Part shown: piece after piece, positions 56,800 to 64,000 of the stretch
Layout: each line of letters opens with the position of its first letter
How positions within the stretch are numbered: the stretch's first letter is position 1
NCBI GenBank assembly: GCA_028583405.1
Contig: CM053244.1
Location: 4,914,299-4,978,298, forward strand
Origin: Pogonophryne albipinna
Taxonomy: Eukaryota; Chordata; Actinopteri; Perciformes; Artedidraconidae
DNA length: 64,000 bases
Direction of reading: 5' to 3'
Program-made: the position numbers and the translations under genes
Notes under the pieces: model-generated
Told to the model about the DNA's origin: nothing
The model's input: only the letters and a program-made list of their open reading frames with translations
The model's database searches: none

Positions 56800-57197
56800 G
56801 AACCAAGGTAAGCACCTACCTGTTACAGCTAAATGGTGTGATTGACATATTACAAAATTTTAGAGTTGTGCTACGGGATAAAATAAGACGAATGTATAAA
56901 CCAAACGAATAAAACAAACCAGAAAAACAGATAAAAAACTATTTTGAAGTTCAGCAACTGCATAACAAATTTGTGGGAGAAGAAGCGGGTGAAACCCGTA
57001 ATTTATAAGGACTCGCCGTAGTCCAAGGGATGGTGTAAACCTGATCACCGTATCAGTTACCCAGAGCAGTATAAACCTAGTGGAGTGACACTAGTTACTA
57101 AGATAAAGCGTCAGCCTAATAACAGTCATTAGCAGCCAGGAGATATCAGACTAGGAAAGACACTAGCGACCATAGGAGAAGTAGAAAGAAAGGAAAA
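56800..57197 (+). promoter_or_regulatory. Retroviral leader with splice donor and short hairpins
   Basis: CCAAG|GTAAGC near 56808 and ACAAAATTTTAGAGTTGT near 56853 are shared with the provirus at 45.6 kb. Further down are short perfect stems: GCGGGT/ACCCGT (about 56986), GGACT/AGTCC (about 57009) and CTAGTG/CACTAG (about 57077). Confidence 0.6.
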
Positions 57198-58280
57198 ATG
57201 AAAGGTGAATTTGAGAGAGAAAGGAAGCAGGGCTTCTTGGTTCCAGCAGCCCGTGGGGTTATATGGAAAAAATGGATAGAGGAAGGACGAAAACATCTGA
57301 AGGAAGAGGATTGGAATAAATGGGAGAAAAAGGTGGCACGAGTGTACCGCAATTTGTCAGATAATGGTATCTTGACGGCATACAGGCAGAATCACGTGGA
57401 TGCACAAGGGAAGTCAATAAGAGGAAAAAGACCAGCGGAAATGTTTGAAAAAGGAAAGAAAAACATAGAGGAACAACTAAAAAGACATAATTCCACAAAG
57501 TGTGGGATGTTCGGGAGAAAAGGACACCAATATACGCGAGATAGATTAGAGGGACTAGTAAGGACTTGCCATGTCCTCATCTCAGCCGCAGGAACAGTAA
57601 CAAATAGCGGAACACCAGGGCCCACTCTACAAGCACCTCTTACAGAAGCAGCACCCAGGCCAGCCCAAATCATAGTAACTCCCCCAACAGCCACAGGCGC
57701 AGCCGTCCAAAACAGATTATATCCCGAACTCCCCAGCGACGGCCCGTTTTCGCCGCCCCCATATAGCCCGAATAATCCTTTTATTCAGGCCACACTTTCC
57801 CCGATCAAAACACCCCCTCCAGGACCAAGCACAGGGGGAGTAGGAGAAAACTTCTATCAAATACAGGGAAAGGTTAAACTAACGCCAACATCCCCACCCC
57901 AGGAAGCTAGAGCCACCTCCACCCCAAACCAGACGCCGTCGTATGGCCAGGGCAAACCTAGGTGGACAGACACACCATACCCTAAACACTTCAGAAATCA
58001 TGACCTAGCCACCGTAGAAGCTTCTCTAGGCCTGACCCACAAATTCGGGGCAGTGTACCACCCACAGTCACAGGGAAAGGTAGAAAGGATGAACCAGAAC
58101 ATGAAACAGAAACTTGCCAAAACTATGGAAGAAACAGGGCTGAACTGGTTAGAGGCGCTACCATTGGTCTTACTGGTGATTCGTAGCACCATTTGCAGAA
58201 CCACAGGTTTCTCTCCATATGAGATGACCCATGGACACCAGTTTCCTGGCCCAGGGGCAGGAACCACGGGACTATTATAA
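57198..58280 (+). pseudogene. ERV gag N-terminus joined to integrase by internal deletion
   Basis: A 360-codon ORF starts at ATG 57198. Residues 1 to about 150 are a charged, Trp-containing matrix-like region. A Pro-rich part follows with a PPPY late-domain motif (about residue 187, used by retroviral gag for budding). From about residue 255 the protein is integrase: LGLTHKFGAVYHPQSQGKVE (the Glu of the D,D-35-E triad in KVER) and TGFSPYEM. Capsid, nucleocapsid, protease, RT, RNase H and the first part of integrase including both catalytic Asp are missing. The ORF survives only because the deletion kept frame. It closes at 58280 after a shift relative to the C-terminal domain. Confidence 0.85.
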
Positions 58281-58647
58281 ACAACTAAAATGCCTTGTTG
58301 CAGATTTCGCTGACGAATCCACAGAAACACGAGCCAAGGGACATACCGAAGAAGCTGAGGGTGGCAGAGACGTGGAGTACATCCGACTGAAGACGGTCAA
58401 ACCCAAGTGGTGTGCCCCACGCTTCACCGGACCCCACAAGGTAACCCAGAGAACAGACCACGCTGTGCGACTAGAAGGAAAAGGAGACACGTGGTACCAC
58501 TGGTCCCGATGTGTGGCGGCACCAACTCCAACCAGGACCCTTGAAGACACGGCTATCGACCTAGAGGACCTCCACATCCGGTCAGCAGAAGGCACCCCGA
58601 CCCAGGACCCCACTGAGGACAACGGAGGGGGCCCATCCACAGCCTAG
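58231..58647 (+). pseudogene. ERV integrase C-terminal domain
   Basis: Overlaps the previous ORF by 50 bp in another frame. It encodes VEYIRLKTVKPKWCAPRF, TGPHKVTQRTDHAVRL and WYHWSRC, the SH3-like C-terminal domain of integrase. A Thr/Glu-rich tail follows to the stop at 58646. Collinear with 50775-51010. In a working virus this would be fused to the core in one frame. Confidence 0.8.
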
Positions 58648-58784
58648 GAGATAACAGCCGGCAAGGAGGCACGACAAGGGACCGCACCCCCTGAGCAGGC
58701 GGTACACCACACGCATTACATACACCCACCACAGTAAGAGATCCATTTAAACTGACACACAGGACTAAGACTTTGAAAAAGACA

Positions 58785-59040
58785 ATGGCAAAAGGCAAAA
58801 GGGGGAGCCCTAGCTCTCAGCTCGCATACCTCGCTCTGGCCCTAATGGGGGTAATCATGATCGGAATCCTAGTGATACTACTTGGAGAACGACCCAGAGA
58901 GATCAAAGACAACACACCAAGAAATGTCACTTCACCACCAAACCCCACACCACAAAATCACTCCAGTAAGACCCGTACAAAACGTGATGTTTCACAAACA
59001 CGTGCCACGGTGTACACAGTAAATTTCACAAAATGCGACC
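58785..59040 (+). pseudogene. ERV envelope N-terminus, truncated
   Basis: The ATG at 58785 opens a short basic segment followed by a hydrophobic stretch (YLALALMGVIMIGILVILL) that acts as leader/membrane anchor, then an Asn/Pro/Thr-rich part and a basic RTKR motif. The expected place after pol supports an envelope. Similarity stops at about 59035, where an unrelated MITE-like repeat begins, so receptor-binding and fusion parts are absent. Confidence 0.6.
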
Positions 59041-59290
59041 AAAAAGCTTCACTTAAACGCGTTTTGATTGGCTGACGCTTGGACTGGCAGATTTGCATAA
59101 ACGGGATTTGATTGGCTGACGCTTCCACCGAAGCTTCAGAAGTTGAACATTGCTCACCTTTTTGCAGCGAGCCAATCTACGCTTCGCTCCCACAATGCAG
59201 TTCGGCGAAACGTGACGTCGCCCCATTCAAAGTGAATGGGCAGAATCGTTGAAGCTTCAACGCACGCCGCTGTGTGGACGGGCCGTTACT
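59033..59290 (-). mobile_element. MITE-like element end
   Basis: Contains 'gattggctgacgctt' twice (59069, 59112), aagcttcaacgcacgccgct and ends gtgtggacgggccgtta, a form seen in fish PIF/Harbinger-like MITEs. The opposite terminus and target duplication are not clear. It truncates the env remnant. Confidence 0.5.
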
Positions 59291-59560
59291 GTCAAAAGAA
59301 ACACTCGTAACCAATGTCATGTTTTGCATTGAAATAAGAATGAGTCCCTGCACCCCTCAATATGGAGTGTGTCCTCCACGGGCATCAATGACTGCTTGAG
59401 GATGTCTCTAACTTTCTTTGTTCAGTATAGATTTATACAACCAATTCAGAATCAAAAATAGTTTTTATATAGCTTTTCACATACAAATAATTTATTTTGT
59501 GTCTGATAATGCGATGTAGGCCTATAGTGAACAGACAAGTGAAATATATATTCATTTTAG
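59291..59560. other. Unassigned, intron-like DNA
   Basis: A CACCCCTCAATATGGAGTGT segment at 59350 resembles a Tc1/mariner-like internal word, but no ends are present. It finishes in the acceptor before 59561. Confidence 0.35.
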
Positions 59561-59692
59561 GTGCGGAAGTTTGCCTATGAATTGGCAAAGGCCTACACAT
59601 GCAACTTCCCTCAAACCTGGGCAGAGAAAGAGATGGCCGGTGCTGACTGGCTCACAACGTTTTTGAAGAGGCTGTCAAGGGGAGAACTCTGA
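59561..59692 (+). pseudogene. CENP-B/pogo-type helix-turn-helix exon
   Basis: After a possible acceptor (TTCATTTTAG) the frame reads VRKFAYELAKAY, WAEKEMAGADWLTTFLKR, the second HTH (CENPB) domain of pogo/Tigger/jerky-type transposases and derived genes (..A...W....AG..W...F..R). Similarity stops at about 59688 (RLSRGEL then stop), where another insertion begins. The DDE catalytic domain is not in the window. Confidence 0.65.
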
Positions 59693-60908
59693 GGCATGAA
59701 CTCAAACGCACGACTCAAACTCAGACTCAGATAGTGTTAAAAAAATAAAGACTTTACTGGAATTTGGCACAATAACAAAACAGGTAAAACAAAAACACTT
59801 TAGAGGAAAGAACTAAGAACAAGAGCTTAAAGGTCCGTGAGCTGTCCGTGGAGTATGCTGGGACGTTGGTCCAGAATGAGGAACGAACTGGCAATGGACA
59901 GGAGGGAGCTAGCACAATGTATACCCAGGGTAAGGGGAACAGGTGGAAACAATCAGGGCGGGGAAAACAGACGCAGGAGACAGATAGGGGCGGGGAGCAT
60001 GGAGGCCTGAAATGAGAGGGAGAATTACATAAAGCACAGAACGATGGGTCATGACCAGTGGCGGATTTAGGATTGTAGGAGATCCGGGGCTTAGCCCAGG
60101 AGTTGTTGGGGGGGGGGGTGCAGGGGTACAGTGCTATTTTGTATAAGTGGGGGGTGGACCGAACATCCTTTAGGGGGGTCGTCGCCTCCTCTGGGGGGGT
60201 CCGGGGGCATGCTCCCCCGGGAAGATTTTTTTTTTAAATATTGAAGTTGAAAGCATCAATCTGGTGCACTTTGAGAGCAACATTAACCCTACCTTAATAA
60301 CACCTTAAAGCGGACAAAAGGCACTGGAGAACACTCATTAACAACCTTTAATGAAGCAAACTAATGCCTTAATTCACTCAAACAGTCGTTTACTTATTAA
60401 GATGAAACAAATGTGCGTAGAGTTTTAAAGGATGCGGATAGTCTCACCTTGATTCTGGCGCATTGCTTATCGTTTTATAGATCTATTCTCATCCACCATC
60501 TTTGTTTGTGACGTAAAAAATGTGTAAGAGTCACGTTTCTGAATCGGACACTCTGATGCATTCACAGCCAATCAGAGTCTGATTCAGAGGGTTGCCTGTC
60601 AGTTCCGTTGTTATGTGTACCGAAACGAGAGCCGGTATAATTCCACGCGCGAAAACAAAATAAAAAATGGAATACGTTATTTTAGTGTCTTAAAAGTAGA
60701 CTGAGGTATGAAGGGTTAACGTTACATCTTAGGATAATTTTTAGTCATGTGCTGTATACATACTAACATATAAGGGTATACTTAGTGTCAGTGACGTGCG
60801 GTGACGTTCATGGCTAGTGAGGCACTGACTCTTTCAGAGTCAGATTTACAAATATTATATTTTGACCTTAATCGAAATGTTCGGTTATTTTCAAAAGCTT
60901 TTTTAGTC
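59693..60908. other. Mixed dispersed-repeat DNA with two hAT-like ends
   Basis: CAGTGGCGGATTTAGGA at 60058 and CAGTGACGTGCGGTGACGTT at 60788 both resemble hAT left ends. Partner ends with matching duplications were not found. A G-rich tract is at 60108-60200. No coding. Confidence 0.45.
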
Positions 60909-60972
60909 TGATGCTGGGATCCCCCAGTCAGAGCTGGTTGATGTGGCCAGGGAAAGGAAAGTTTGGGGCTGA
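60909..60972 (+). pseudogene. 65-bp LINE fragment
   Basis: Encodes GIPQSELVDVARERKVWG, the same segment as 2900-2955 of the LINE end. Confidence 0.75.
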
Positions 60973-61812
60973 AGTCCAATAGTCCATTTAGCTTAGGAAC
61001 CTTCCTAACCGAGTGAAATGACCCAGAAGTCCCTCAGTGGCAGCCATGATAAGTGCTGTTCGAATTCTCCAAATGAAAGGAAAGGAGGTTTCAAGCTTCC
61101 TTTATAACCTCCTTTAGCTTAGGAACCACTGGACCTCCCTAACCGAAAGGAGAGGAGAAAATGCTGCCCCACAATGCATTGCAGCCGCAGCATTTGCCGT
61201 CACTCAACAGTCGGCCGTTCACGGAAACAACCGATTATGACGGAGAAATTATATCATGAAAGTTACGGTGCTTATTAAGCTTTTTAAAACGTATGTGGTA
61301 AGTTGCCAAAGTGGTTTGTTCTGAACGTTCATCAGTATTATAATCAAAAAGAGAAATATGAATGTTAGTTTTTACTGAAATGATCAAATAAAGTCAACAT
61401 TTCACAGTCTTTACTGAGCTGTGTGGGGTTTGTTCAACTTTTAAAAGATGTTTGAATGGTGATGAACACAGTGATAGATGTTAAGGACTAACGTTTATAA
61501 TAAATACATTTGTATTGATTTCAAGATATTTTCATACAATCATACGTATTGGGATCATTTGTTTTAATGTGGACCGGAGGGAGAGGGTGGCGAGCATAAG
61601 TTTCACTTTCAATTCCAACTTTGGTCATGAAGAATATGTTTCTCTGTTGTCCACGTTCATAAAGCAACAGCATCAGAGCACGGTGCAGAGTCTCTAGATG
61701 AGTCCCTCATTCTTATTAAACATCCATGTTGTAGTCCGCTGTATAGAAAACTGTAGTTTCCATAGTTTCCCCACAGCAGCAGACGCACAAAATGACGTCC
61801 GCTGGCGCATCA
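60973..61812. other. Unassigned DNA with short inverted words
   Basis: Words such as 'tttagcttaggaacc' recur (60989, 61116), suggesting a degenerate MITE. No gene. The 60-aa ORF 61515-61697 has no family. Confidence 0.4.
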
Positions 61813-62178
61813 AGAGGCGTGTTCACACCGCAGTACTTGTCCCACTTTAGTTCCGAAATGTTGCGTTCACACCAAAAAGAGCCGGAACTAAAATTGGTTC
61901 ATGAGAACCTTTTCACCCCCTTTTCCGTCCCTGCTAGAGAGCAGGGACTTTCGTGGGAGAAAAAGGTTCCTATTTCTGATTGGCTGGGCGGATTGCAAAC
62001 CACGCCCCGTAAAACTCCCAAAAAGTTTTGTGAAGCCGCCATTTTATTATCCTCGCATTAGCATTATTAGCATTAGCCCAGCGCAGAAACGCAGAGAGAC
62101 TAACTTATGGCAACACAAAAGAAAACATGGGAGCGGTGGAGATGAGGAGGTGTCGGCGTTCTGGTGATTTACTCGGAA

Positions 62179-62225
62179 GGCTTCAGTAGAAGCTGCTGGG
62201 AGTCCCAGCAGCTTCTACTGAAGCC
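62179..62225. repeat. Perfect palindrome, 23-bp arms, 1-nt centre
   Basis: 62179-62201 (ggcttcagtagaagctgctg plus gga) is exactly inverted at 62203-62225 around the single G at 62202. Confidence 0.97.
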
Positions 62226-62395
62226 AGCCCCCAACTCCGGGGACTTCCGGCCGGGGACTTTGGGCGTCAGTATACGCCGTGAAGTGGTTTGCGGCCTGCC
62301 AGTAAACCCAAAGCAGAAGAAGAAGAAGTGACGTCAGCGGCTTCATTTGCCTAATCCTCCCCCAGGGACTTATTCCGGTGTGAACGCGATCTGTA

Positions 62396-62433
62396 CTTAG
62401 TTCATGAGAACTAAAGAGTTCTCATGAACTAAG
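62396..62433. repeat. Perfect hairpin, 17-bp arms, 4-nt loop
   Basis: cttagttcatgagaact, loop aaag, agttctcatgaactaag. A third copy of ttctcatgaac follows at 62434. Confidence 0.97.
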
Positions 62434-62478
62434 TTCTCATGAACCTTTGTGCGAAAAGTACTGCGGTGTGAATGCGCC

Positions 62479-63167
62479 TATAAACACGTCGGATAGTGAA
62501 AGTGCATTCGGATTCTCTAAAGTACCGCAGTCTCTTCTCCTAAGTCCTTTTGAATTCTCCTATCCACTATCCCTTAACCCCCGTGACGTTTCACTGATGA
62601 TGAATGGACCTGTATTTCTTCTAACATGGCACCCCATGTGTTAAATATCAAAATGTTCAGGACAATCTCTGGTATTGCTATATATGCAAATGACTCACCT
62701 TAGAGTGATGTGTGATGAGATAAGTAGCTCAAAAGCTTAAAGTTTGACATCCGATTTTCGGAAAATCGTGAAAACACAAATTTACTCATGTGATCGAATT
62801 GTTTTGGTGTTTTAGATTTGGTTACAAAAGTCTTAGGATCACAAAAGTAGTGAAATATTTGAATTACACTGTATATAAATGTGTAATTCATGTCTAAAAT
62901 TAAAAAAATTAAATTCAAATTTTGAGTAAAACAGGTGTTTATCACTCTACTTTCACCACAGCAGGGACTGAGATACATTAGGACTGAATAATGACTTCAT
63001 ATTACATACCAAGGTTCATGTGATGTGTACAAATACAAATTGAGCATTCAAACTTTTTATTCAACCAACAATTTATTATAAATATGTTTTTTTCAACCAA
63101 CTATTTATGTAAATATAAGAAACTGGAAAATCTCACTATTTACAATATTGAACATCAGAACTTTCAA
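62479..63167. other. AT-rich DNA; probable 3' UTR of the minus-strand exon
   Basis: No coding. Read on the minus strand, an AATAAA signal lies at about 63056-63062, some 110 bp after the stop of the exon at 63168-63573. Confidence 0.45.
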
Positions 63168-63573
63168 TCAACTATTCATTATAAATGTCAAGACAGTGTC
63201 AAGGTCTTTGTCTGTCTTCCAAGACAGTGGGTCTGGCTGCTGTGTAGGTGGGGGTGATGGTGCATGGGCTGCTGTGTAGGTGGGGTGTACAAGTGCTATA
63301 CGAGACCTCCACGAGACCTCCTTGCTGGCTGGGTTGAAGGTGATGGCTGTGGTGGAGCCTTTGTGCTGAGGTGTATCTTGACCTGGTGGCAGCCGCAGAT
63401 GGAGGTGGAGGCAGCTGTAGTGATGCTGGTCTGCTGGTCCTTGGTGGTGATGGCTCTGGTGAAGGCCCTTGAGCCACAGTAGATCTTGACCTGGGGGCCG
63501 GCACAGATGGATGTTCTGGCTGCTGGATAAACTCCGCCTGTGGGCCACTAGGCCCAGACAGCTGTGAAACATC
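63168..63573 (-). CDS. Possible terminal coding exon, Pro/Ser/Thr-rich, unknown
   Basis: On the minus strand a good acceptor (TTTGTTTTACAG) precedes the exon at about 63573. The frame that reads RDVSQLSGPSGPQAEFIQQ continues as a Pro/Ser/Arg-rich, low-complexity protein to a stop near 63199. A second frame stays open to 63168 (ending TVLTFIMNS). An AATAAA signal follows at about 63060. The upstream exons would lie to the right of 63.6 kb but none is recognised before the window ends. Internal duplications such as 'cccaggtcaaga' / 'accaggtcaagata' suggest low-complexity growth. I do not recognise the protein. It may be a transposon-derived gene. Confidence 0.35.

Positions 63574-64000
<427 letters not shown>

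Larger units (their letters stand above)
61813..62478. mobile_element. MITE with 'TTCACACCGCAGTACT' ends, 666 bp
   Basis: The left end AGGCGTGTTCACACCGCAG (61813) and right end CTGCGGTGTGAATGCGCCT (ending 62478) are inverted repeats with two mismatches, extending into AGTACTT/AAGTACT. Inside are two perfect hairpins (62179-62225 and 62396-62433). The superfamily is not certain (PIF/Harbinger-like is possible) because the target duplication is ambiguous. The ORFs over it are not genes. Confidence 0.8.

Overview
The window is a stretch of vertebrate, almost certainly teleost fish (probably percomorph) DNA made almost entirely of nested and decayed mobile elements. The reasons are the many spliceosomal exon fragments, long CA/GT and CT microsatellites, numerous hAT insertions with perfect 8-bp target duplications, a complete DIRS element, Crypton- and piggyBac-type remnants, fish LINE/SINE tails and retroviral LTR elements primed by tRNA-Trp. 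I see no rRNA, tRNA or CRISPR, and no intact host gene. The only candidate host exons are the last coding exon of a minus-strand gene near 63.2-63.6 kb, THAP/SWIM-like exons at 34.3-36.6 kb and an SGNH-hydrolase-like exon set at 40.6-42.0 kb. These too may belong to transposon-derived genes.

Layout. 0-3 kb: an LTR carrying a hAT that itself carries a second hAT, then a LINE reverse-transcriptase end. 3.8-9.6 kb: a complete but frameshifted DIRS retrotransposon with inverted termini, gag remnant, RT/RNase H, tyrosine recombinase and an internal complementary region that joins copies of its two ends. 9.8-14.5 kb: a DNA-transposon-like unit of unassigned superfamily, with 30-bp terminal inverted repeats around a multi-exon gene of an uncharacterised (DUF7869-like) family. 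15-24 kb: decayed repeats, a CT microsatellite, a two-exon Crypton recombinase end and MITEs. 24.2-28.4 kb: a degraded Ngaro/DIRS-like element fused to the 3' end of an endogenous retrovirus. 28.8-31 kb: two non-autonomous hATs. 31.3-33.1 kb: hAT transposase remains running into a piggyBac C-terminus. 34.3-36.9 kb: THAP exon split by a hAT, and a SWIM-like exon enclosed by long inverted repeats. 38.9-44 kb: MITEs and hATs inserted around the SGNH exons.

44.0-54.3 kb is a three-level nest. A hAT (8-bp duplication) contains a provirus (44768-53681, 4-bp duplication, near-identical LTRs), whose 3' LTR contains a further hAT (8-bp duplication). The provirus is very young but lacks recognisable gag, protease and reverse transcriptase. 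Its leader has a row of stem-loops whose stems differ by compensatory changes. 56-59 kb: a related retrovirus, internally deleted so that gag runs into integrase, followed by the start of env. 59-64 kb: MITEs, a CENP-B/pogo-type helix-turn-helix exon, a MITE with a perfect 47-nt palindrome, the minus-strand exon and a GT microsatellite that runs off the window.

Nothing here works as an operon or pathway. The connections are between elements: who inserted into whom, and which defective copies must have been moved by enzymes supplied from elsewhere.
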